A stretch of 64,000 nt of DNA from Ancylostoma caninum (taxonomy: Eukaryota; Nematoda; Chromadorea; Rhabditida; Ancylostomatidae): the NCBI GenBank assembly GCA_037903475.1, contig JBAJFG010000019.1, positions 6,075,001-6,139,000 on the forward strand. The letters run 5' to 3'. Positions 20,401 through 35,400 of the stretch are shown one piece after another. Each line of letters starts with the position of its first letter. The stretch's first letter is position 1. The notes under the pieces are model-generated. The model was not told the DNA's origin. It did not search any database and saw only the letters and a program-made list of their open reading frames with translations. The position numbers were made by a program, and so were the translations under genes.

Positions 20401-23400
20401 ACGGGCAAATAGGCAACGTTTCTATATAATTTTTACATTTTTTTATCATAAAACCTTTTCATAACATTAACAATTTTATTGACGTGTGAAGCCGTTGGTC
20501 TTATCGATTGAACACTCCAAGACTTGTTGGCCATCGCTGCACCCGTAGCGGACACCCAGCACAGCTTGAGGCAATCCGCCTCTGCTCCAAACTTATAGCC
20601 AGTTCGAACCTTTCAAAAACGGGGCTTTCGTCGCTTTTGTGCCCGTTGATGTACATCCCTGGAATCAACATGGCGAGGTCTAAGATATGTTGGTACCCCA
20701 AATGAGGTGGGCCCCTTCCTTTAAATACTAGTGAGTGGTAGAAGAATATAAGGGTCCAGTAGTAGAATACTAGTGAAAAGAGACCATGGTCTGCACGCCA
20801 CGAGTGGTCCGGGCCACCCAAGTTCCAGCAACGCGCGCCCATACGGTGGGTTTTAATAATGTCAGTCACGGAGACATTGGTTTCTGTTTTTACACCGTAA
20901 CGATTATATTGTATGAACAGTTCTTCGTGAAATCTAAGTGCTCTATGTTTTAAACATCTTATTGTTAGTCATGCGAATTTCGTCATGTGTGTGGTGGCCT
21001 TTTGAAAGGGAGGTTTCCTTGTTTTCTAGCGAAAACTCATGTTTTGATTATATCTATATCATTCGTTCTAGATTCCAGAAACGTTCGACCTAGGCACGGT
21101 ATCAGTGGAACTAACTTGCATTGCCTCGTCGTCGAAGTTTATTATTCTGGGGACAGGATGTGGAACTTTGTTTGTGTACAACAAAAAACTTGGCAGACTT
21201 GCTCGACCGTATGTGCCTATCGTTTCATTTTATCTTAGATCTGCTTATTAGACATGGATTAATTCTTAACTGATGAGGAAAAATCAGCAAAACCAAGTTG
21301 AAAGATGTTTCATGGATTGGAGGGGAGGGGACGAATGGGGTAACAGGTTGCATTTTGCCGCTCTTAGGTGGGAAGTCGCATAATGCGGGTGCCCGTCGTG
21401 AGAGATGTAGCTTAGGAGATAAGGATTTGTCTGGAGAAAAAGAGGAGGTCGTATTTTTGCTGGTTGGGTGGTTGAAGGGGAGGGGGTAGTATGAGTGTCG
21501 ACTTTTGATCATCATCATGCATGATCTTATTCTAACGGGATCAGATATATATTAGATCTATACGAGATGACAAAAGTCATTCAACGCAGAAGAAAAAATG
21601 AGGCGATTTGATGGGACAGCACGAGTCATTGCTTTGTATGCAGGCTACGTACGAACAGTTTCGAGGCGGTGACTTGCGTTCATCACCTTAGCCTTCTCGA
21701 TGACTATGTCGTTGTTGGACACAATACGGGTACTTTGATAGCGATGCGATTACCAAGTGGTCGCGAAGGAGCTAGTACATCAGTAAGTGCCTTCATTTTC
21801 CTTAATAATTCTTCTCCTATTTTTTTTACGAACTCAACGTTATTACAACCTTACTATAGTTGAAAGTCATGACTTTTCTTTTTTGTAGCTTGCACAGTGT
21901 ATTGATAATGACAGTCACCGTCGGTCGCCGATCACTTGCGTCAGAATCAGCGCCGATACACAGAAGGTACACGAACAATTCCATAAATTCTTCAATATTC
22001 GGCTTCAAAATGCGTTTCAGATTGTTTCTGGAGACGCCTCTGGAACTGTTATACTCTCAACTGTGATTTTTGAAACGGTACCTATTCGTAATTCCTTGAT
22101 GATGATTATTCTAAGATATCTAGTAGTGTTTAGGGTGAATTCTACCATTGCTTTCTTTTCGGAGGACAGAGTTCTATCGCTGCGTTAGAATTTTCTGCTG
22201 ATTCTGTGATCGTTCACAACGGTTTCCAACTAGTTGTCGTTGACACGAATTCTCCAGGAGATATCCAGACAATTAACGACCAGGAAGAGAGGCTTGTTTT
22301 TCACATGATCCTCGTAGAACTGGAAAATTGCTGGAGTATCAAGAACAGTTATCCTTTTCTTTAAAAAATATCCATTTGGGATTAACATTTGCAGTTATGT
22401 ACAGTTGCGAAGTTAATGATTAGCTTAGCTCACGGTTTGTGGGTGTAGGTCGTATGGCGCAATTCTTCGGGTGGCACTATAGAGAGATTGAGTCAGTAGC
22501 GCGCTACTACCACTCGATTACGGTCGTGCGTCGCGGTTTGCCTGCCTGACGGAGCAACTCGTCCGCCGCTATTATCCGACAATGGAAGAGAGCCTATGGA
22601 GTTGCAAATAACTACGTAACAAAACTGCAATAAGGTTTCACTTCTACATATACGCTGCGCTTTTGTATACAATTGATGGTGTTTTGAAAAAAAAAACAAA
22701 TCTTTACATAGATCAACTTAACGTCAGGTGTTCAACCTCAGTAGGAGTCATTCCTAGCACCTCTGAAATGCTCAAGAACATCAGAAAGTCACAAGTTCGC
22801 ATAATTCATCTATTCAGCAGTTTGAAAGATCTTCGTATTAGAAGTATCTGTTGGGATGTTCCAGAAAACTTCCTATCTAACAGTGTCTTCATTGGGGTTC
22901 CGTAGAAATTTCTTTGTTTTGACAGTACATTTCACTTGGTTATTCAGATGAGCTTTATGTCTAAACTATCGTCCACCCGTATACCGTAATAACCACTAGT
23001 ACCGCTTTTTCAACGTTCTCCTCTACGGTCGGATGATGACTGGATGGACGAGTTGGTCTGTAAGGCTGATCAAGGCAAACCGCGACGCGTGACCGTAACC
23101 GGGTGGTAATAGTGCGCTCAGATCCCGTCTGTCCATAGTGCCACCAGAAGAATCGCGCCATAGGACCGCTCCCCACAGTTTGTTCAATCGGACGGTGCGC
23201 TCCACGTGCCGGTCAACATAGTGGCTACGTTCTCATTGGAGCGAGGTGATACGTCTACCACATTGTTTCCATCGATCCCAGTAGCTGACAGGCCTATCAC
23301 CACGCTCCAGTGTCAGTTTAGCCGGGTGGCTGACCGGTACGTGAAGTACACCGTCTAAATGGACAGACTATACGTGAAAGGCGCAAAAGAGTACAAGGGA

Positions 23401-26400
23401 ATGTCCACGTATTGGTCAATTTGTATTATATGCGTATCTGCTCAATACACATTCAACCCTGTGATGAATGGACTGGGACGCATGCTCTGGCGCTTAAGCG
23501 GGAATTTATACTAGGGTACACGCGTCATACGCACGCATCCATTTGCGAATAATTTTCCATGAAGACCGGTAAACGTGACATGTGTATCCTCAATGTAAGG
23601 AACGTGCGGGTGCCGCAAGGTTGTAAACGCGTGCGTCTTAGCTGCGTCAGCGATGCGACTGACCCTGTCCTCTATCATATACACGTCATCATATAGACGG
23701 AATGCTCTCGCGGGCTTGCGCGCCGTACGGCCTACGCGGCGTGGCTGAGCGCCATGGATGTCGGGTGTTGCCTCGTCCGTGCCGCGTAGGAGGTGCGTCG
23801 CGCTATTCCGCGGGAGTGCTTGACGTTCCCTGTAGACGCGCGAGCGTCAAACGCACGCATTTAGTATAAATTGCACTTGGTTGGAATAACTCCACCTTTT
23901 ATTGTCGGTCTAATCATCTCATTCGCACACATTCAGCATGAATTACCACGATTAGCGATTCATTAATAGTGTATTAGTTCTTCGGGTGTATTAGTTCTTC
24001 GGTGGCGCGCATCCGCACCGCTCACTCTTCGTTACCATTATCAGCGTATCATAGCCAACCATCACCTTTAGCTATCGATGACGTGTCTGTCTTGCTAGAG
24101 GTAACGATAGAGAAGGAATGTATCGGTGCGCATGCACGCCACCCCAGATCTAACATACTATGCTATAAATTTTCTTTTGCAAAATTGCATGCTACTAATT
24201 TTTTCAGGGCAGTGGTTCTTGGCATACGTTGTGTGGAATCATTTATATATGTAGTGGAGAAATTTGTGCTTTGTAAATATTCAAACCTTTCGCTGCTAGA
24301 CTGTACTAAAGTCGTTGCGAGCGAATTGGTATGTTAAGCCTTATTATGGTACTAAATATTATTTCTTAGTTGCTGTTTTCTGTCTCTAGGTTGGCGAGAT
24401 CGGGTGCATTGTATCTGCTGCGTGGAATTTGGAAGGAACTATATTAGGTGTACTATCAAGTTCTAACGTCCTGATAATGTTTGATTTACTTCTTTCTCGA
24501 GTTTTATGGCGAGCACCACTCAATGTGAGTGATTCTTGCATGACTAGTTCTTCTATGTAGTTTCTCCTGTTGTTCGTTCATTCCAAAACTATCGAACTAC
24601 TTCAATATATCTCGATTTGTGTAGTCCTTTGTAGTTTGTTTCGAGTAATTTCAATGGGTGTTTTGTTCATTCCCCTTGATAATGTTTTCACCTTCTACTT
24701 AGTAACTATTACGAACTTCAAATGTGTTTCACTCATGCAGGATCACATCTGCTGTTCTGTTGGTGATTTCTGTGTCGACGATGACGACTCTATTCTTTAC
24801 ATTACTAAACCCCGTGGAGTTCATCGTGTTGGAGTTTCAACCGCCGCGAAATTCCTGGCGGAAGCAGGTAGTCATCTGTACTGTCATTTGCTTTTTTCCA
24901 TTCTCGCTTAACATCTCCTTTATTTTATCACAATGCGTTTTTCAGAGTTTGCTAGCTATAGGGAACGTCAATCGTGACTGGACCCTTCGCATTGGAGGCA
25001 AAGGCGGATCACTCGTAAACCGACGTTGCTATGCGTCAACGCTAACCTTAGTCCAGTAGCGGCTAACGCGTATCAACGTCGGTTTACGAGTGATCCGGCT
25101 CAGCATCCACCATGAGGGGTGCAATCACGACATTCCCTTCATTTTGCGAAGTTGCTGTGCCTTCAATGATCCTGAGAAAAAAATCCTGAAAGCAAGATAT
25201 TACAGAGTACCACAAAAATGGCAGAAAATAAAAGTGGGATTTTTGGAAGAAAATTGCAAAACTCAAATCAACAAGTATATTTAGATACTTAACTAGGACA
25301 TGGCAGAACATGTGGGATGCTGTTGAAAAAAATAGCGGCAGCAAAGGGGAAGGTAGAATATTTTGTGCCAGCAATGTAGAAAAATTTGGAAACAACCGGT
25401 TGTGAAATCACTCGTCTAAGTATTTATATTCTACTACTGTTGAAGTCTACTCATAAAAGTAAATACGCGATATGCCAGTTCTGTAACGTCTTGGTTTAAC
25501 ATAGTCTGACTCCATTCTACTTTTAAAGATTTTATAGTCATCTTAACTACGTGGAAAATTCAGAAGTGCATGATGTAACACCTATGGGCGAAGGATTATT
25601 GATAAGAAAACTATTCTTATTATTCTCACCAAAGCTGTAGCAGATCTGTGCATTTGCAGCTTTGGTGTTACGGTCTTATAAAGCTGTTTTTTTTTCTCCC
25701 AAAAAACCTGTTAAATTTAGCTCCCACTAATCGAAGCAAACTCTAGTGTTCTGCTCGAAGGTGCTGTAGAAATGTCGTTTTCTAATTTTATACCTTGCCG
25801 AACTTTCTTGTTTCAGTTCCAACAAAGCTGCTATTGAATTCCAACGTTTCAGATACTGATTCTCCGGTGGCTTCCCTGTTGTCTTCTCCTAAGAAATTAT
25901 TGTCGAGCAGCGCTTTGCGAGTAACGCAGAAAGGATTTTCCTTCATTAACAATGCTATCAACGCTGCCAAAGATATTAGTTCTGGTTATGAAGGTTAGTC
26001 TCTATCTTTTCACATACATATGGCGTTGGCAGGCAAAGAAAGAGCTCAGCCAGGGAGGCGGGAAGGGGAGGGAGGCATCGAAGAAAATCGGGTGGCGGTC
26101 ATGAAGAACGATAGGAAAATCTGCTCGTAGCTATTCTGAGGATTGCCAGGATTTCAAAAATAGGCTTAATAGAAATGAGTATTCCAGTATCAAATTTTTA
26201 AAATGATTATGTAAGAGGATCATTAAAAATATAGCGATGAAATAACTATTTACAAACAAGCCATTAGAATTTTATTACTATTATATAAAGTGATTTTGAA
26301 AATTTTGGCGTCCCATTCTCAGGTGGAGGATGGGGGGGGGGGCTGTCTTCACCACTAATACTTTGCCATTAGGTTATCTTTCTGTCTCATACTTTACGTA

Positions 26401-29400
26401 TTTTCCAACTGAGAGCGTTCTTTAACGTTAGGTTTGCTGTCGTTTAATGCATGTCTTTTTTAGAAATCTGTATGGTCTTTGCTTTTTCTAGTTAGTAACC
26501 TTATGGAGGATGCGTTAAAGATCCTCGATGGTAAGGATGACGCGCAGAATTTGACGCAGGACTTCCTTAGTAATACAAATCGAGAAGTACGTTTTGACGT
26601 ATCTCCGCAGTCCATGTGATTCCCGAGCTGTGGATTTACAGGACCTTTCGGGTACTTCTTCCTTGGGTGACTTCACGCGGGACGCGAACAAAGTTCCTGT
26701 CACAGAGGACACTGATGTTTTTGTCAAACGAAAAGAGAAGATACGTTGCAAAAAAGAGAATCATATGGAAAGCCCCGATGTATATGACCACCGTGACACG
26801 AGTCAAAGGACTATTGATGAGGAAACTATACTCGCACTGCGTAGGGAAGGTAAGTCAATTTCAAGTTCATTCGTCGCCGTAATAGGATCGTTAGAACTGT
26901 TGTGTATTTCAAGCGTGATCAGTGTGAGCGAAGCTACGTATAGCTACGCATTTATTTTTTTCTTGTTTGTTCTCTCTATCTTTATCTCTTTTTCATCAAT
27001 CTTTATCTCTTTTTTAGTTCTGGGTAACAGCGTCTTGAGCAGTAGCCCATGTGGCTCTGGAATCAGCATTGAGAGCCCGCCAACTTGGAGTCCACGAGAC
27101 AGTCCGCACATCTCTGGTCTTCACATGAAGTCATCAGATTCCACGAAAGCTTCCTCTACCCCTTCTTCATCAAGAGATTCCCCTCCGGGTGGCAGTCGAA
27201 AGCTGTTACCTCCAGGTGCGATGATAGTATCTCGTTTTGTTTCGCATACCTGATAAGAACTCTCTCAGATGCTGAAGCTGACGAAACCAGTCAGAGCGAT
27301 GGAGAAGAGGATCTTTCGAAACCCGCAGAACTCACCGAACCGGTGATATATTCGGAGGTGCTTCCGCATGGAGCAGACTCCGTAGCAACCGCGTACGAGT
27401 ACCTTTTACTGAAAAGCTCATCGAAGCCTGAGACATCGAAGGTGCGATTGTTCTTCTTGCTTTTTTTAGCACAACATCTCATTTCGAAGTGTATCCACCA
27501 TTAGTATCAAAGACCCTTCGCCCTCTTCTACTCGGGAAGTGAATGCTGTTTTAAGCGAACGCACCGCCACGGAAGTTGAAATAGAGGCTAATTCCTCAAG
27601 GACTTCGTCGCAGTTCTGAACTTTTCTCCTCCAAAGAATACTGTATCATCTAATATGTGGATTCGAACGAGTAGTAGTCTAGTTGTACGAAGATTGGTTT
27701 GTACAATGCTCACATGCATGGTTTTTTCTTAACTTTTGTATTCCGTTCCACATCTGGAGTGATAGCCTAGTCGGTTGGTATCCTCTTTTTCGGCTTAGTT
27801 CTCAAATTTAAGGATACTTCGAGGTACTGCAGTGTTGAATGGATATGATATCCGAGTATCACTGGAAGTAAACTCCTAATGAGTTACACGAAATCAAAAC
27901 ACAGGAGTGCTACTGTTACTATTGTTGTGCAATACTAGTGCTGTTTTCTCTTGTTTCCTGATGTAACCTGCTAAAGAAAATTTCGTAATTTTGGACGAAA
28001 AAAGACAGCGCGTTTATAATTGACCAACTTAATAACCCTCGTCAGTGCTTAAAATGATTGAGATGCTTATCTTCTAGGTCCGCCCATCTGTCCCTACTGA
28101 TAGTAGTGCTGTGCAACACAGATTGGTCCTTCAAGAACGATCACGAAAGAATGTTGTTCTCAATGACCAGGTTGACATATGGATCAAGGTAAAATTTCTG
28201 GACTATCAAAGTATTAGTGGAGTTTGTATTGCTTCAGTAAATTTCGCTCCGTCAATTTACCACGTTTTCCATGTTTTTTTTTCGCAGGTTTTCCTACCGT
28301 ACACTGCCAAATCGTTTACGGTAGGGCGACAGCATATTGTATTGTGTCACAGAAGGAAAACTCCTCGGATCATTACACTCGATGATTTGGGATCCAAGAA
28401 GTCTAATTGGCAAGCCGCAAAGTGGGCGGCCGATTCTGTTTCGATGAACGGTGAGTTTTTTTTTTTCGTGAGAACCTTTTCCTATTTTATGAAATGGAAA
28501 GGATACTTGATCGAAGTGTCCGTTCGTAATGCGCTGAGCGTTACGAACGAATATGCACTTTACAACGTCGATCTCGATTCTTTTTCTTTTTTTATGGTGA
28601 GTTACATCTTTTTTTCTCCTAAACTGGTTTAGAGTACGAAGCTTATGTGCGAGTTGAATCGGATCAGGCTGCTGTGTCAGCCGCACAGTAGCAAGGTTCT
28701 CCTGACAAGTACTCAACGCTTTCAAGACTCTAAAACAGGTGCCATGAATGGTTCGCGGCTCGTGCATGATGAAGAAAGTAGTTATAATTCACCCCTGAGG
28801 ACAGTAGAGGAAATTTGGGCAACGGATTTGAGATCAACGTTGAAAACAGTGCATAAATTTATGGATGGCCAATTCACCCAGGCATCATCTCTTTCTGGCG
28901 AGGGAAGGATACCAAATGTCCGTGGCATTTCAGAATGAGATATGCCTCCCAATGTGAAGTTGACAATGCTGATCTTGGATATGTTTTCGCCTCCCGCTCA
29001 ATCCCACTGTGGAGAAAGTTATGATCTTGTATGTGCAGTATATATGTGCAGTTTCTGCACCAACCTACCATAACCCCATATAATAGGCGTTGCTGTGCAG
29101 AATGGATGCAGAATTCGTGATCAGCAGTCCAAATAACCCTATGTATATGCAAAAATTCAACGAAAAGTACTCCACTAGGGGACGGAATTTCGCCTTTATC
29201 CCTTATTATTGCTACCATTTTCAAGTGAACGATACTTCATCAAAGGCCTTCTGTTGCGGGGTGTACACTACCTTGTGCATGTCGAAGCGCTGATTTCAAA
29301 ACTATTTTGATCTCGGTCCTGTCTCGTCTCCATAAGGAGTTGTGTCCGTTTTTCCAAACGCACGTGATAAGGAAGTATACACACAATGAGATAATACGAT

Positions 29401-32400
29401 AGATCGAGATATCGTGTGGTGCATGGTAGGTGTCTCGATTCTCATGGACGGCACCGCAGGTTCAATCCCCCGTACGGCACGATTTTTGCGTTTTTCTTCC
29501 ATTCACTGTTTCCTTCTAGAAGTCCATTCTATGTAGTTCTACAAGGGTTTCTAATTGTAGTCAGATAATCTGAAAGCTTGGAAGCATTTTGCATGATCCT
29601 CACTAACCCGGCTTTGTTCTAGTGAAGCTGCTGATGGTGCTCACGTGAACCCAAAACTTCAAAGGATTATTTTTTTTTGTTTTTCAGAAGTTTTCAAGAC
29701 AGGTTACTTGAAAATTCTGGGTCCGTGAAAACCCTGTCATCTTCGAAAATCTCCAACACGAGGACTTGAGCGGATGCCACCTTTAATCAGCCTTTCTGAT
29801 TATCCACTTTCAAACACGGCATGAGAATTCCGTCGATTATGGGCACTTCGTGACAGCTTGTTCCAGACTGTACATCCTTGCTGTCTTAGTGCTACAGAAT
29901 CGTTGTCGCATAATAACCTAGCTATCGTTGCCAACATAAAATACGCCTCGTTTTCATAATAGCTGCGATACGGGAGGAGAGGGATCCGGAATGGCGTCTG
30001 AGAAGTCTGTGGCTCTTCACAAGCCGCAAATGAAGAGGATCGTCGCCAGCGAGGAGGGGAGGGGTGGATTCGATTAGAGCTCAAGGTGTTAGAGATCCTC
30101 TCAGAAATCGTGAGAAAGCGAAAACATTTTTTTATTGTTCTAGCACGTCATTAGACGTATTAGATGAAAATGGTAGAATTCTATATTTTCTGTTCATTCC
30201 ATTTTTTTCACAAAAGTTGCGTGCAGTTCTTACATGTTTGAATTTTTCCGAAGCCTAGGATTTCCCGGCTGATCGCTTTTGGACTTTAGCAGGGAATGGG
30301 CTTCTGTGACGCTGCGCCCAGATACCACGAGTAATTTGCGCAGAACTTCATTGGACTTTCGCGTTTAGTTTTCGCTTGAAGGTCCCCTTTTCTAACCTGC
30401 TTACGCTCTCTTTTCTGCTTCCCCTCTTTCTTCCGATTTGACGTTGAAAAATAAGCATGTTAGGGAGCCGCTCTACACAAAATTTGAAAGGATCCTGAGA
30501 TAGCCGTAGTTTCGCAAATCAAGCTGAGTGATTCAATACATTGCGATCTGAGAAATTCGGAGGCTACTTGCCAATGAAATCTTGATATGTCTTCGGCTTT
30601 CTTATGAACTTCTAGCGCCAGTAGAGTTTGTTCCTAAGCCCTTGTGCTCCCGACCTCTGTGAACCCATCTCTTCTCACCATCAGCCCATCGAAAATTATT
30701 GGACACTTACCACCCGAGTGCATCTGGCGTATAGAAGACCGCCGTCCTCGATCTTTCCCAGGAAGGGCGGTTCATCTTTAACCTAGGGTGATCATAACGC
30801 GCTAAAATGAGTTAGACCACAATCTGAACCACGTTTGGCTCCTTTTTTCCCATGTTCAAAAAGGCAAAACAGTCCGCACGAGGGTGGTGAGTAGTGGTAG
30901 GCACCCCTTGAAATTTAAAATGTTGAAGCATCACTTTGATGAAAAATGGTTTTGGTTTCCTATAGGGGTTTGACGCGAAATTTTTGTTTGTGTGTAAATA
31001 TTGAAGGTACAGATCTAGAGCTGTGAAGCAAGAATGCATATTCCCAAGAAAGACGCAACAACGCAAACAACGAAGAAGAATCTCGCTGTTGCCCGTAGTC
31101 TCAGGGAATTAATATTCTTGTGATCAGTTACAATAAAAACGTCAGTCATTACTGTATTAATTAGCAAATCGCCGTAAACCATCGTAGCAGAGAGTCGACT
31201 GTTAACACATCTCCATTAGTCCACTCTCCCACATGGTATCCTGTTTAGGAAAAATGCTTTATACATTCCATACATGTTAGTTGTTTAAGGTTCTGTTTAG
31301 ATGAGGAATCGATTATATGGAGGATTCATCGGAAGGTTTGTTGGTGTGCGCTTGATTCCTTAAGCACCACAACCCGCTTCGAGGAATGTGCAGCTGACGG
31401 GGGAGGAGTGAGCGAAGTGTCCATAGGAACTAACTCTGCTTGGTACTTAACTAAAGAAGGAGTAAGTTTTGATTGTTTCCAATTTTTTTACACTCTATTA
31501 GAAAATGAGAATTTTCCCGTGTGCTACGTCAGATCAAATGCTGGAAACCAGTACCAGGCAATTTTAGAAGATCCTACATTGAAATTTTATAGGTATCACT
31601 TCAAATGGAGTTGCCAGAAAAGGCTATATTCTCACGAGTTGATCGTGATTGGACGCTGAGATCAATTTCTGTCTCTGATGAGGCTGTATGGGCAATAAGA
31701 GACGACGTCGGCAGCCTAGTTGTACGAGTTGGGTTAGCGAGATGTAAAATGGGCCTGGACTGGATTGAAATAGTGTGAGAGCTGCTGCTACAACCGTTTT
31801 GCGAGCTTATATTGTAGGCATTCGTTTTTAGCCCAGAGGGTCCATCAAAACTTGTGTCTGTTTGCGTGTACCGATCATACGGTTTTGCTTTGGATGACAC
31901 CGGTCAACTATGGATGAGCAGTGGTATTGATCATCATCATCCTTATGGTAGCAGTGACTCGTTCTACAAGGTATACACTTCATCTGTTAATATTTTACGG
32001 TCTTCAATTGTTTGGTTTTCCTTAGGTCACCCCCTCTTTTCTCTATTTTGCAGTGTAAACGGGCTTTCGATAGGCTTCTCCTCATTTAGGTGTGTTTACC
32101 CATTTTTGATGCCCGAACGGCACCAACACACGCATGGACTGTTCGGTGAGATCTAAGCCGTTTGATACCAAGGCGCACTTTAGCTGAGAAACACTTTACA
32201 GAGCCGTCTCTACCGGAATTTTTGTCGGTGTTGGAAAGGTGATGTATATTGCAAGGAGTGCTGTATCTGGACACAAGTTTGTATAAAATCTTAGTGTAGA
32301 TAGCCCCATTTCGTCGATATTGTAAACAGTTTCAGGTTCCCGCGAGAAGTACCTGGCAAGTTCGACATTTTAGATAACTTCTCGGTGATCTCAGCTGGTT

Positions 32401-35400
32401 CTTTTACTGGAAGTGCAGGTTTGTCGTCATAAAAGATAAAATGCACTGTGTTTTTGAATGTGTTATTTCGGTGTTACAAGTTTTTGCTGTTCTGTTCCAG
32501 GGTATATTCATCTTTGTCGACAAGATTCGGAAGTTTTTGTATATCGACCTGCAAGACGCAACTTCATCACCTTCACCATTCCTCCAAGTTCACAGGCCGT
32601 TAGTTACATTAATGACGCAAAAGATTTTATCACCTTGTGTTCTTTGAGTTCATTTTTCATCGTTATGTCTTTTTCTGAAAGTTTCTCGTGGAGTGTTTTG
32701 GTTTGATGGGATTAAGTCACAAATCCCCTAAGCGTTAATTTTCAGATAGTTTCTTTGTGTGCTACCCCGGAAAAATTGTTCCTCATTGACAGCAGTGGAA
32801 GAGTCTTTCACTCAGATGGTGAATCTTCTAACTGGGAAGCAGAGGCCACTCTTCTAGGTGAGATTTTTAGGAATCTTTCTTCTCATGAGAATTAACGTGG
32901 TCAAATTCTTCTTTTCAGCTTATTAATCACAGTGATTTTTTTGTTTCTTTTATCGCTGTGTACTGATACAAGTGTGTTGAGACTTTTTTGCTGCAGTTGG
33001 TCTGCGGAGAACTGAAACCAAAACAGAGACTTGTCGAATTCTTGTGTTAAATTAAAAAAGAGTCATTGGAAACGGAAAGTTCCAAAAGTAAAATAAGAAG
33101 AGTAAGCAAGAAGGGCGATTTGGCGTTCACAGTACACACCCTCCTTTTGCTCTCACGTAGGCGTAAGCTACGTCTACGAGCAAGCAACACCAACACCCAG
33201 CTGCCTTGAATAAATTCGGTGCCTACTTATTAATAAACCGCAATTGCACTTGTTCAGATTGTTCTTTTGATAAAATGAAGTAGCATTGAAATCTATGAGC
33301 GAGGGCATCTCAGGAATTCTGCTTGTAGTTAAAAGTTTTGGTGAGCTTCATAAATAAGAGCCAGTGGTGATCTTTCAACCCACGTTCGCTGAAGAAAAGT
33401 TAGCTGAAAGGGGAAGATTCCAAGACATGTGTAAAAAGGATGAAATTGTTTGATGTTGTGCAAGCATTATCATCATCACTCCTAGCAGCAATATGGATGA
33501 TGTTTGAAACTATTACAGAGGGGAAATCTATGTGTCACTCTTTCGTAAAAGGGAATTTCTAAGTGAAAGTTCACGCGAAAGCCATACGTAATTTTCACTT
33601 ACAGGAAACTCCAAATGTACGCGGACAAGGATAGGGATCGCGGAGCGGCTCTCTTGGGCAGAGACGCAGGCGCTCAGCATGCAGAGCTCCCATGTCTCTA
33701 CCCAAGAGAGCCGCGCCGCGGTTCCGACCCTTGTCTGCGTACATTTGGAGTTCCCTGTACGTTTCCTCTTCTACATGCCAAAATATTCAAGGGGTGGTTT
33801 GGATTATTTTAACCGTGCCTTGCCCAGAATTGATGTAAAGACAACATATAATATAAAGTTTATCGACGTTGTAGCCTGTAAGCTGGGACATGGATGTTTT
33901 TCAAAAGCTTGTCATAACCGCTCTAGTTTTCATGTTGGTAGTTACTCTTTTGGGGGAAATGAGGATTAACCTGAAAATAAAATTGATTTCCTCAAAGTTT
34001 TCGAATTTAGCATGCTTTATAGAAGGTCGCAATTTGTATTTAGTTCATCCGATGCCTACTTTAAGCCCATGATGTACAATTCGCATAGCCAAAAATTTCC
34101 CGACCGAAGAACAAGTTCAATAGTTGTTTTTTTTTTCTTGCTTTTCTAGATCCCATTATGACTTTATTCTAGGTTTCATAATCAACATAACACTATTTTA
34201 GAAGCCGTGTGCTCCATCTCATATAGCAAGCTGTCTTGCTGGGCAATAACCTGTACTGGTGCAATACTGTTCAAGCAATCAGGATCTAGTGCATGGAATA
34301 CTGTAACGCCCCCCTCTGATGTGTCAGGCAATAGTCCAGCACAGGTTTGTTGCAGCGCATCTACGGTATGGATTTTCTAAAATATTTGTGTGAGAAAAAA
34401 AAACGATGATAAAACGGTGTTAGAAACGAAATGTTTTTCAATGTCTTAGGGGATGACATTTCTTCTGTTAGGCACAAACGTAATCTTGCCCGGCATGACA
34501 AAAGCAACTGCTGCCTTTTCGATAATAATGAATGCTCGAATATTCTGACTAAGCGGTCCATATCTTGTGAGTTTTGAGGTTTTCACGTCTCCAAATGGAA
34601 TTTATGTCTGGGTGCTCGCCGGCGGACGCGGATGGGCGCGTGCCAGCATCAATGAGAGGAACCCCGCTGGAGCAAGATGGACAGAGGTTAGAATGCTGAT
34701 GTGTAGCAGTTTGCACCTTTACCACTACTGCAGTGAGTTTAGACATACCACACTTCGGAGTTATGCAGTCTAGCTGTAGGCGATAATGTCGTGTGGGCTC
34801 TCGACAGCTCTGGTCAGCTGCTTAGACTGCGTGGGTTGGCGGCTGGCAATCCCGCTGGGAATTACTGGCGACCCATTTCCCAAACAACGTTGAGGTAACA
34901 ACTGATTGTACTCTCAAAAAAAAAGTCGTAGGCAATGTTCTTATATACATTTTGTGCCTGCTTTTTAATGCACACAATCTTATCAGCATTGTTGTTCATA
35001 AAGATATGTTGTGATGTTCACCACAATAACATTGGCAATGTTATAATAGTTATATAGTGAGCAAGAAAGGTTTTATGTTTTTTTTATTATCTAGTTTCGC
35101 TATCCAGGTCAATTTCTGTGGATGCTCAGAGCGAATTATGGGCCATTGACATGGAGAATCGACTTGTGCGACACTTGGTATGTCTTTAAATCGTCAGTAG
35201 TAGTATACAATATAATAAGGTTGAAAGCAACATTTAGTAAAGATCTAATTTTTTATTACCCGATTACATATTAATTTTTTATTTAGTTTTTCATTCCTTG
35301 CATGCTACAGCTGTTTTGATTTCCTCTTCTAAATGGTGAATTCTACCGGTGTAACATTATGAAACTGAAACTATAGTATAAGATTCTGTGCTTGAAACTG

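Noticed and set aside
20971..21020. ATG at 20971 as the start of the TECPR2-like gene
   Set aside because: It needs a weak donor (GAG/GTTTCC) and gives a peptide with no resemblance to TECPR2, whereas 17353-17448 has a consensus donor, the right phase and a plausible N-terminus.
28645..28938. 97-codon frame in the intron after 28450
   Set aside because: 28450 joins 31301 directly in phase (split GAT codon) and the homologous TECPR2 alignment continues there without an insert.
29392..29495. Functional tRNA gene
   Set aside because: The A-box- and B-box-like words are present, but acceptor, D and T stems do not pair.
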